A stretch of DNA of 17,491 nt from Firmicutes bacterium UBA2296 (GTDB taxonomy: Bacteria; Bacillota; UBA994): the NCBI GenBank assembly GCA_002345475.1, contig DDWC01000032.1:1-17491 (forward strand). The letters are read 5' to 3'. Below the pieces are notes generated by a model. It was not told the DNA's origin and ran no database searches. It saw only the letters and a program-made list of their open reading frames with translations. Positions 5,457 through 13,400 of this stretch are shown here, piece after piece; positions within the stretch are counted from its first letter, which is position 1; each line of letters opens with the position of its first letter. Both the position numbers and the translations under genes were made by a program.

Positions 5457-7769
5457 GTGAGAACACAAGCCAGGAGAATTCTGTCGCTGATGATTGCAGT
5501 TTTGATCCTTCTGAGCGGCTGCAGCCCTGCCCCCAAGCCTCCGTCTTCTGATGTACCGGCAGTTGTTCCGGAGAACCCAGGACCCGGTGTTCCGGTGGAC
5601 ACAGACGCCCCTGATCATGAACGGGAATATGTTGGCCAGATCATGGGGGGTATCTTCTATACCCTGAACAGCAGCGATCCGCAAGACTCCGGGTACACGG
5701 AAATGAGAAAGACCTCAGTCCGTTTGCTGCGCGAAAGTATATTGTCAGTCGTAGCGGACGCCTCGGTCGTCTCAAGTGCTCTGGAGCAATATAGGAATCT
5801 GCTGCTTGAGTCTTTGGACAAAGTCGCCTCAAGTTCAGCCGACACAATATTTGAGATCACACAAGGTATCTTGGTGTACGACATCGCCATAAGCTCTTGT
5901 GCGGCACAGATCGATAGCATCCTTTTGACAGACCCACAGGATGATGTCAACAAAGCGGCGCTAGACATGCACCTCCTGGGAACAGTATCTCAGCTTGTCA
6001 ACGATCAGCAAGATTACCTGTCATGGTTGATGGGTAGCACGGAAGCCGTATTTGCATTGCTCGAAAAGACCAACCCGGACCGCGCCAGTGAGTTTCTGGA
6101 GTCCGCCGTGATTATCTTCTCAGGAGACATCGCCGAGCCTTTTAGACAACTTCTTAAGGGTTACCACCGCACGGCGGAAATATATGCCTATATACTGTCG
6201 GCGGATTACCATTTCAGTGAGTATCATATGCAGCAGATCCAGAAACGTCTGGGGCTCCTTGATCCACAGAGGAAGGAATCCCTGGCGGAAATTATTGATG
6301 TGTACAATGAAATCTTGCAGGCACCTCGAAGGTTTCCGGTCATTATGGATATACCGGAGGATGAAGTGGTGTCCGGGCAGGCCCCGCAGATGAAGACTGT
6401 GCTGCTCTCTTACTCCATGTCACCTGTCGCCGAAAGCGACTATGATCGTTACTATACAAGCGCCATCGCGATGTCGCTGTTAGTTGATCTGCAGTTGAGA
6501 GTAATAGATCGTGAGTGGAATTTGTCAGATGTAGAGCGTGCCCGGGAAATAGAGAATCTCTTTTTGGAGGACTTACTGCTAGACACCAATGTGACAAAAA
6601 ATATCAGAGCGAGTTACGAAGACTCACGGGCCTTGCAGGGCGATGACGACATGAATCGGACGGCAAGACGCAGAATCCTGCAAACGATTCAGAGTGAAGT
6701 GGTCCCCGACCAGGCGGTATTAGAGGAAGTCAGCAGAATAGAGGAACAGGTCGCTTCAATGGAAAGGGCCTCAAGTCCCCGGCTAGACAGGCAATCCGTA
6801 ATCGACCGGATTAGTCTTGGACAGCGCTCTCTGGACTTATATGCACTGCTTACTGATGATGCCGGCTATTCCATGATGATCGGGATGATCAACAACATTC
6901 TGGCTGATGGCAATAGCAGTGGCCTCGACAACGCAAGAATAAAGAATATCAGCAATCTCGTGAACAACGATCTGCAGGAAATGCTGGGGGATCAGAAAGT
7001 AGATTTCATGCGAAGGATCACGACTGTAAGGGCTGAAGAGCTGTTGGATATATTTGACGACTGGAAGAGAAACACCGCCAATTTTAACGAGTTCAATTTT
7101 AGCAAAGACGATCTCGTCCGACTGGTTAGCGCCCTGGATATGGATGTTGCCGCAGACCAGGAGGCAGTTGGGCCTCTCCCATCGGCGGTCCGGGGATTCT
7201 GGGAACTGATCAGGACAGAAAGCGTCATACCACAGGAGTATCAGTCTGGAGATGACAAGGACAACAGGAGATACACATTTGAGTATGCGGACGGTTCAAT
7301 CGGGTGCAAATATACACGTGTCGCTTATGACGGCATCAAAAAGGTCTATTTGACTGAGCTGATCGACACCAGCGGCGGCTGGTCTGTGGCGCTTGATGAC
7401 GGAGCCTATCTGCCAAATGAGAAAGTTAAGCTCACATTGAACGCCAGTATTGATCATTTTCAGAGACTTACACCTGTTGAATCAGGCGGTGGTGGAACGA
7501 ACCAGAGCGGCGTCGCGGTGTGGGCTTATATAGGAAATATCACAACGCCGTTTGGCAACGCCACTGCCGGCGTTTTGGAAAGTGTTGATGGTGATTCCGT
7601 CTGCCGGGCAACCATCAGCGAAGGAAAGATCATTCTATCGTCAGCTACCCTGGAGGTAAGCGGGGTTTTCGGCCCAGGCAAAGACAAGGAGCAGAAGGTG
7701 CTGTTTGTTGTGGTAAGCAACCAGGGGAGGATTGGGGGCGTCAAGTATATCTACGAGTATCTGGAATAG
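5457..7769 (+). CDS. Large lipoprotein of unknown family, 770 aa
   Basis: The signal MRTQARRILSLMIAVLILLSGC ends in lipobox LSGC, so Cys22 would be lipidated and the protein displayed on the outer membrane surface of the cell. A Pro-rich linker (about residues 23-50) precedes a roughly 550-residue, mostly helical, acidic body with regular heptad-like stretches and no domain I recognise. The last 170 residues differ: after EYQSGDDKDNRRYTFEYADG they look beta-rich, with a glycine-rich turn (ESGGGGTNQSG) and strand pairs ending VKYIYEYLE. No transmembrane segments beyond the signal and no catalytic motif are seen. The start is GTG 5457, 8 nt after GGGAGG. It could be a solute- or envelope-associated scaffold, but no function is assigned. 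A strong hairpin lies 66 nt downstream of the stop. Confidence 0.8.
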   Translation: MRTQARRILSLMIAVLILLSGCSPAPKPPSSDVPAVVPENPGPGVPVDTDAPDHEREYVGQIMGGIFYTLNSSDPQDSGYTEMRKTSVRLLRESILSVVADASVVSSALEQYRNLLLESLDKVASSSADTIFEITQGILVYDIAISSCAAQIDSILLTDPQDDVNKAALDMHLLGTVSQLVNDQQDYLSWLMGSTEAVFALLEKTNPDRASEFLESAVIIFSGDIAEPFRQLLKGYHRTAEIYAYILSADYHFSEYHMQQIQKRLGLLDPQRKESLAEIIDVYNEILQAPRRFPVIMDIPEDEVVSGQAPQMKTVLLSYSMSPVAESDYDRYYTSAIAMSLLVDLQLRVIDREWNLSDVERAREIENLFLEDLLLDTNVTKNIRASYEDSRALQGDDDMNRTARRRILQTIQSEVVPDQAVLEEVSRIEEQVASMERASSPRLDRQSVIDRISLGQRSLDLYALLTDDAGYSMMIGMINNILADGNSSGLDNARIKNISNLVNNDLQEMLGDQKVDFMRRITTVRAEELLDIFDDWKRNTANFNEFNFSKDDLVRLVSALDMDVAADQEAVGPLPSAVRGFWELIRTESVIPQEYQSGDDKDNRRYTFEYADGSIGCKYTRVAYDGIKKVYLTELIDTSGGWSVALDDGAYLPNEKVKLTLNASIDHFQRLTPVESGGGGTNQSGVAVWAYIGNITTPFGNATAGVLESVDGDSVCRATISEGKIILSSATLEVSGVFGPGKDKEQKVLFVVVSNQGRIGGVKYIYEYLE

Positions 7770-8084
7770 CCATTGGTGATTGGTTTTGGTCGAGGGTGAA
7801 GGGCCCCTCGGTTCGAGTTCCTGATGGCGCACTATAGCAAGTTAGTCCCCGCAAGGCTTTACAGCTTTGCGGGGACTAATTTGCTCCGGGAACCCCCGGG
7901 CCTTCGCCAGATAATCAGAGGGGAGTCTCTCAGCAATTCTTGTCCTGTCGGAAGAATACTTGAGGTCTACGTTTCGCTGAGACCGAGGCGGGAAGAAATG
8001 CGAGGTCCCGAGGAACTGCCAGGGTACGACAGTCATCAGGTGCGATGTGGGTATCTGCAGAATGAACCCAAAAATGAGATCTGG
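7770..8084. other. 315-bp convergent intergenic interval
   Basis: It lies between the rightward 770-aa lipoprotein and the leftward membrane protein gene. Besides the strong hairpin at 7836-7885 it holds a small stem of CGAGGG and CCCTCG (about 7789-7810) next to the string GGTTCGAGTTCC, which resembles a tRNA T-loop but cannot be folded into a tRNA. The remainder shows nothing supportable; the ORF spanning 7824-8096 runs through the hairpin and has no ribosome binding site. Confidence 0.5.
7836..7885. terminator. 23-bp hairpin between convergent genes, possible bidirectional terminator
   Basis: Left arm 7836-7858 and right arm 7863-7885 pair over 23 positions with only two G-U pairs and a TTAC loop; the core is GTCCCCGCAA against TTGCGGGGAC. 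It lies between genes that converge, as expected for a shared terminator, yet neither side has a T-run, so a structured repeat is an alternative. Confidence 0.6.
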
Positions 8085-8516
8085 CTAGCCCTTTGATCTC
8101 TTGTTTTCGACGAGCTTCCAAATATAGACCCCTGCTTCGGTAAAGATAGAGGCCATGAAAGCAACGCCAGCCATCTGAATCAGTGCCCCTACAGCAGCGG
8201 CTCCACTCCATCCTTCATTGCCAAGACTTTTCAGCGTCCATAACATGGCGATAATCCCCACGACAACTCCTGCCCCCATCATCAGGGGCATAGCTTTCAG
8301 CCCGAAATAGCCAGCGGTCGCTGCCACTAACAAGTAGGCCCCGAAAATAACGAACCCTGCGAAGAAGGCTTGCAATGGGCCATTTGCCCCAGCTGCCGGG
8401 GCTCCGATGATCAAGCGTGTTCCTATGGCGACTACGGCTGCGGAAAGCATGGCTGCCACAGCCGCTATGATGAACCATAGACGACTTCCCTTGCTGGGTA
8501 ATAGTCTCTGTAACAC
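8085..8516 (-). CDS. Small integral membrane protein, four predicted TM helices
   Basis: A 143-residue leftward gene. Four hydrophobic segments are visible: about residues 12-33 (WFIIAAVAAMLSAAVVAI), 50-72 (FAGFVIFGAYLLVAATAGYF), 74-95 (MPLMMGAGVVVGIIAMLW) and 107-130 (AVGALIQMAGVAFMASIF). A basic tail ENKRSKG follows. The family is not recognised and no transport or catalytic motif is visible. The start is GTG 8516 with AAGGA 11 nt upstream, a rather long spacer. A good sigma-A promoter lies 41 nt upstream. The gene stands alone, pointing against its neighbours. Confidence 0.75.
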   Translation of the reverse strand: MLQRLLPSKGSRLWFIIAAVAAMLSAAVVAIGTRLIIGAPAAGANGPLQAFFAGFVIFGAYLLVAATAGYFGLKAMPLMMGAGVVVGIIAMLWTLKSLGNEGWSGAAAVGALIQMAGVAFMASIFTEAGVYIWKLVENKRSKG

Positions 8517-8556
8517 TATTTATCACGTCCTTCTCTACAAGAATGTTACTCCCTGT

Positions 8557-8585
8557 ATCTTAATGCCTGGGTAAGTATTTATCAA
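8557..8585 (-). promoter_or_regulatory. Sigma-A type promoter of the membrane protein gene
   Basis: Read on the minus strand: -35 TTGATA (8585-8580), a 17-nt spacer, and -10 TAAGAT (8562-8557), 41 nt before the GTG start. Confidence 0.6.
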
Positions 8586-8713
8586 TTTCTCGCATCACTT
8601 TCCTGCCTCGCGCTTCCGGAAGGCTTACAGTCTAAAGCATACTGTATACCTTAGTTAAACAGTCAAGGTGGATGCAGGTACTGAGAATAGTTAAGCGAAT
8701 AAGGCACTATTGA

Positions 8714-9538
8714 TTGCCCCTTGGCATAAGCGTCCGGATTGGCGGCGATGAGTTCGTGGTGTTGCTGCCGCGGACCACGGCAGAAGAAACAGTGCAAATT
8801 GCGAACAGCATGAAGGAATTTGCCGCAGCAGAAATGATTGGCAATATTGAGCTGTCTATCTCCTACGGCTATGAGACGAAGACAGAGAAACGACAGTCCA
8901 TTGAAGAGATAATGGCAAACGCCGAGAACCATATGTACAGACATAAGCTCTATGAGCGTGCCAGCATAAGGAGCAAGACGATTGATCTAATCATCAACTC
9001 GCTATTCGCGAAGAGCAACCGGGAGGCTGAGCATTCACACAGAGTGGGCAGCATTTGCCATGCAATTGCATCGGCGATGAACCTGGGCAGAAATGCCGTC
9101 AATCAGATGCGAATAGCTGGCGTCATTCACGATATTGGCAAAATCGGGGTAGATGAAAAAATACTGAACAAGCCAGGAAGCCTTTCCACCGATGAACGAA
9201 GGGACATAGAAAGACATCCCGAGATAGGCTGGAGGTTACTGAGCTCGACTAATGAGTTTTCAGAGCTAGCGCAGTTTGTTCTCTGCCATCATGAGCGATG
9301 GGACGGAACGGGGTATCCCAACGGGCTCAAAGGTGAGGCCATACCTCATGAGGCGAGAATAATTGCTGTTGCCGATGCTTATGATGCCATGACCAGTAAA
9401 AGAAGCTATCGCCCTTCGTTGAGCAAAGAGGAAGCTATTGCCGAACTGCGGAAGTGTTCTGGCACACAGTTTGACCCAGGTGTTGTGGAGGTATTTGTGG
9501 GTCAAGTCGTCAGGCAAGAAGATGTTTATGGAGGATAG
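8714..9538 (+). pseudogene. 5'-truncated GGDEF/HD-GYP protein (probable remnant)
   Basis: The open frame begins directly at RIGGDEFVVLLP (GGDEF at residues 10-14), so the N-terminal half of the diguanylate cyclase domain, with its DxxxLKxxND metal region, and any sensor domain are missing; an in-frame stop lies at 8711-8713 and upstream sequence is stop-laden in all rightward frames. The rest is well preserved: the GGDEF C-terminal half to about residue 80, then an HD-GYP domain (about residues 90-268) with HSHRV, HDIGKIG (His139-Asp140), HHERWDGTGYPNGLKG (GYP at 200-202) and VADAYDAMTSKRSYRP. HD-GYP domains hydrolyse c-di-GMP. The TTG start lacks a ribosome binding site. It is most likely a relic of an upstream deletion, but the intact HD-GYP frame leaves open expression from an internal start such as ATG 8812. 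Confidence 0.72.
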
Positions 9539-9558
9539 GACGCCACAGAAGTCGACAC

Positions 9559-9590
9559 ACCCCCGCAGGGCTTTTGTTCCCTGCGGGGGT
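9559..9590 (+). terminator. Intrinsic terminator after the HD-GYP gene
   Basis: A perfect 12-bp stem, ACCCCCGCAGGG with CCCTGCGGGGGT, with an 8-nt loop CTTTTGTT. It is followed by the weak T-rich TGCGTTT, 20 nt beyond the stop codon. Confidence 0.75.
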
Positions 9591-9632
9591 TGCGTTTAGC
9601 GCGAGTTTTGCTCCCAAGGGTAAACGGTAAAT

Positions 9633-9656
9633 CACTGTCTGTAGCCATCGACAGTG
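9633..9656. repeat. Inverted repeat in the leader of the surface protein gene
   Basis: CACTGTC and GACAGTG are perfect 7-bp arms with a 10-nt loop, about 100 nt before the GTG start of the surface protein. It may be an operator or a leader hairpin; no partner is identified. Confidence 0.35.
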
Positions 9657-9758
9657 TACTCGGGAGAATAAGGCGAAAATCGCAGAGGCATACAGGGATG
9701 CGCGAATACCTGTCGAACATAGGGCAAAGTGAGTCGAAATGTGAGAGGAGAGACATGA

Positions 9759-10448
9759 GTGTACAACAAGAAGAGAAGACTCCCCTTCCTCGTGCTGGTG
9801 TCACTGATTATTGGCCTGATGGGGTCCTTGTTCCTGACTACTGCATTCGCGGCCACTTTTGCCGGTGGAAGCGGAGGGGTCGAGGACCCCTACATAATAG
9901 CAACCCCTGCACAATTTGATGCAATTCGCAATCACCGAGATTCACACTTTATCCTGGCCAATGACATAGATATGTCGTCTTACAGCAGCTGGATTCCAAT
10001 ACTGTCTCTTAAGGGCAGTCTGAATGGTGGTGGATTCACGGTTCGAAACATCACCATCACAGCATCGAACTCTGGACAAATGGGCTTGTTTATCAGTCTG
10101 GAGGCGACAAGCACAGTAAGCAACTTAACCATAGAGAATCTATATGTCACAGGTGGAGGAGGTACCTCTATTTACGCCGGAGCACTGGCCACCCATAACC
10201 GGGGGATAATCACAAACTGCAACGTCGGATTTTCCATTGATGTCCACGCAACTACGGCCGTGCATGCAGGGGGACTGTTCTACACCAATTCTGGCACCAT
10301 TCAAAATAGTATTGCTAATGGCACAGTCTATGTACACACAACGACGGCGGCATATGCAGGGGGGCTGGTCTACAGCAATTCCGGTACCATTGAAAATAGT
10401 TTTGTTCAGGGCGCTGTTATAGGCAGCGCCAGCACCGCGCCTTTATAG
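9759..10448 (+). CDS. N-terminal part of a giant secreted GLUG-repeat surface protein (frameshifted)
   Basis: 229 codons ending at a TAG inside a repeat. MYNKKRRLPFLVLVSL begins a classical signal peptide with a basic n-region, hydrophobic core and likely cleavage AFA|A after residue 31. Next comes DPYIIATPAQFDAIRN, the usual lead-in of GLUG proteins, then LANDIDMS and repeats of about 30 residues (AGGLFYTNSGTIQNS, AGGLVYSNSGTIENS) that should form a beta-helix. GTG 9759 has AGGAG 8 nt upstream; an overlapping ATG at 9755 is in another frame. The stop interrupts the repeat series, which resumes in the -1 frame at once (IGGMVGSNGGTV), so this and the next ORF were one gene of about 1,410 codons. 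As drawn, the product would be a secreted fragment. Confidence 0.8.
   Translation: MYNKKRRLPFLVLVSLIIGLMGSLFLTTAFAATFAGGSGGVEDPYIIATPAQFDAIRNHRDSHFILANDIDMSSYSSWIPILSLKGSLNGGGFTVRNITITASNSGQMGLFISLEATSTVSNLTIENLYVTGGGGTSIYAGALATHNRGIITNCNVGFSIDVHATTAVHAGGLFYTNSGTIQNSIANGTVYVHTTTAAYAGGLVYSNSGTIENSFVQGAVIGSASTAPL
10266..10430 (+). repeat. Tandem 90-nt GLUG-coding repeats
   Basis: GCAGG...CTGTTCTACACCAATTC at 10266 recurs as GCAGG...CTGGTCTACAGCAATTC at 10356, exactly 90 nt later, with high identity through CACCATT.AAAATAGT. This is recent unit duplication within the GLUG array. Confidence 0.7.
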
Positions 10449-10453
10449 GAGGT

Positions 10454-13400
10454 ATGGTTGGCTCAAATGGCGGCACAGTGCTTCATTCCTATAGCGTCGC
10501 GTCTGTTATAGGTTCTGGTGGCGGAACGGTGTACGCAGGAGGACTTGTGGGTATGAATAGTGGTGCAGTCGTTAGTTCCTATTACGACAGAAATACCTCG
10601 GGTCGAAGTGATACAGGCAAAGGATTTGGCAAGACCACTGCCGAGATGAAACAGATTGCAACTTTCACGGACTGGGACTTCGTGAACACCTGGAAGATCG
10701 GGGATAAAGTATCATACCCCACATTACAGTGGCAACCCTGGACAGAGGATGAGGAGATAACCTATGACATATATAGCCTCACATGGGATGTGATTGGGGG
10801 CAACAACATAGGAGAGGGTCACGTTACGGGTGATTTGCAGCTGCCGGATGTGGGACCCAAGGGCAGTGCATTGGCCTGGAGCGTGGAGCCTGATGACGGA
10901 TGCCTTGACCCAGGCACTGGTGAAGTAACACGCCCTATCTACCCCCAGCCCAGCAAGACTGTTGCCTTGACAGTTGTAGCTAGCAAAGGCAGCGCGAATC
11001 CACAGGTCTCCGGCCGCAATCTTGTGGTTGATTTCCTGCCGAAATCACTGACTGTGGCGGGAAGTTTCACTGTGGAGGACAAAGTCTACGATAGTACCAG
11101 GGATGCTAATGTGCTGGTTAACGACTTGATCCTGGTTGGCATAGTAGAGGATGATGAAGTCATCCTGAATGCTGTGGCGGCGTTTGATGGAGTCGCCGCA
11201 GGCATGGGCATAACCGTGAGCTTGACGGAAGAATCTTTCTTAAATGGCGCCAGCGCAGTCTGCTATACCCTTTCCCTGGACGGCGCACCTGTCACCACCG
11301 CGAACATTTGGGTTAGACCTATCACCATTGCTGCCGTTGATCTGACAAAGGTTTATGGCGAAGTGGATCCGCAGTTGCAGTATCACATTACTGAGGGAAC
11401 ACTGGCAAGTGAAGATGGGCTGACTGGAGCCCTGGCCAGAGCTCCGGGCGAGCGCACGGGCTACTATGAGATTCTCCAGGGAAGCTTAAGCGCAGGCGAT
11501 AGTTATGATATCACCTTTGTCGCGGCAGAACTGACGATCACACCCAGGACGCTTTTCGTAGCCGGAGAGTTTACTGCTCTGCCGAGAGCGTATGACGGCA
11601 CCAATGATGCGACTCCCGACGTGAATCTGTTGACGCTGGTCGGGGTTGTTAGTGCAGATGATGTAGCCCTGAATCCTGTTTTGTCTTTTTTCGATGCTGC
11701 TGCGGGCGATGACAAAACCGTGCGACTGTCTGATTCATCATTCCTGTACGGTGCACACGCAGACAACTACGCGTTGTCCCTTACCGACTCTCCCTCTTGC
11801 ACTGCAAATATAACGCCAAGGACGCTGCAAGTGACAGGAACATTTGCGGTAGAAGACAAGGTCTACGATGGGACCGATCATGTCACGGTTGTCACGAATA
11901 CTTTGGCTCTCACAGGTGCAATAGGCACTGACGACGTCGCCTTAATGCCCGTAATAGCTTTCGCTGATGCGTCGGCTGGCTCTAACAAAGTCGTGATTTT
12001 GACCTCGGCCTCTTCTCTCTTGGGAGACTGCGCAGACAACTACAATCTGGCTCTGGCCGACGCACCGTCTGGCAGAGCGGATATAATGGCACGAACCTTG
12101 ACCATAGCTGGGGCATTTACTGTACACAACAAGGTTTACGACGGCACCGTTGATGCAACAGTGGATACGAGTAGTCTGACGCTACTGGACATAGTAGATG
12201 GCGATGAGGTTGTCCTGGTTCCTGTCGCGGTGTTTGCCGATGCCCGAGCGGATTCCGGCGTGACGGTAAGCCTGACGGGTGCCTCTGGTTTGGTTGGTGC
12301 CAAAGCGAGCAATTACGATCTGTCACTGGAGGGCGCGCCGACAACAAATGCTAGTATTTATGCAAGAGCATTGAACGTAGTCGCGGAGGACAAGTCCAAA
12401 TCTGAAGGATCTCCCGACCCCATTTTTACGGTAAAGTACTTCGGCCTGGTTCCGGGTGAAGACGAGTCTTCGCTTGGCGGCGAACTGGAGTTCCACCGGG
12501 AGCCCGGCGAGAGTACAGGCAGTTATGCGATTATCCCGATGGGATTGGTGTCAGTAAACTACGCCATCGACTTCTCTCCAGGCCAGTTAGCAATTCTTAG
12601 TACAAATGCACGACTCAGCGAGCTCTCACTTGGGAGCACTAGTTTGTGGCCAGTCTTCAGTTCTGCAGTGCACAGCTATGAAGCTGTGGTGCCTTATAGC
12701 ACAAGTAGCATCACGGTCCGGGCTGTAGCAGAGAGCAGCGAAGCCAACATCATGGTCAATAACGTTTCGCTGTCTGGGAACCAGGCGACCGTCTCCCTGC
12801 CAGTGGGCTCCAGGGTCATTACCATAGCAGTTACCGCAGAAGACAGCATAGTCGTTCATACATATACCATTATCGCGACCCGCCTGCCGTCTGTTGTGCA
12901 GGAAGATATCACAACCTCGCCGCCACCTCAGCCGGACATAGAAAAAGATGACATGGGCAGGGCAGAGATTGTTATGGAAGAACCGGAAGTGATACGCGAT
13001 GAAGACGGGAACATAGAGGAAGAGCTGTACCAGGTGGGAGTCGAAGCAGCTGCGTACATTCGCGGGGCAGCTATCCAGGGTGTGACGGGTGTTCACCTGA
13101 ACCTTGGTGGGGGAGAATGGCAACCACAGACTTCAAGAGTGACTATTTCAGTACCGCTGTCGGTTTTGAGTGCGGTGGCAGAGGGAATGGGCATGACCCT
13201 TACAATAACAACCCCTGCGGCTAGTCTGACACTGCCCGCGGAACTGGTCTTGCTTCTGGCGGAGCAGGGGAACCCTTTAACGATAGCCTTGAGTCGCCAC
13301 GATTCCACTATGCCGGCCGTTGAGTTCCCGTCCAGTGTAAGGGCTGTGGCTCCCGCGGTTACTATTAACACATCAGTAAGCGGACTGACTCGTGTGTCTG

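Noticed and set aside
5111..5602. Leftward ORFs across the gene-free interval and lipoprotein start
   Set aside because: No ribosome binding sites, low-complexity Ser/Pro-rich translations, and overlap with the lipoprotein signal peptide region.
7785..7832. tRNA-like T-loop string GGTTCGAGTTCC
   Set aside because: The bases flanking TTCGAGT (CTCGG and TCCTG) do not pair, there is no CCA or acceptor partner, and the 5' half would fall inside the lipoprotein gene.
7824..8096. Rightward 90-aa ORF after the large lipoprotein
   Set aside because: It runs through a 23-bp hairpin, lacks a ribosome binding site and shows no protein-like pattern.
9600..9758. Possible c-di-GMP riboswitch in the surface protein leader
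   Set aside because: Its proximity to an HD-GYP gene prompted a look, but the conserved GEMM core (GGCAAACC / GACGCAAAGCC) is absent.
10430..10454. Programmed -1 frameshifting in the surface protein
   Set aside because: No X-XXY-YYZ slippery heptamer or upstream stimulatory Shine-Dalgarno; a missing G explains the break more simply, though it is not formally excluded.
10447..10456. Independent translation start at ATG 10454
   Set aside because: AGGAGGT leaves essentially no spacer before the ATG, and the GLUG repeat continues across the junction.
10266..12367. CRISPR-like or intergenic repeats
   Set aside because: The regular repeats are in frame, 90 or 273 nt long without unique spacers, and encode known surface-protein modules.
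12626..13123. Leftward 165-aa ORF inside the surface protein gene
   Set aside because: Composition is that of an antisense shadow, and the rightward frame encodes recognisable domains.
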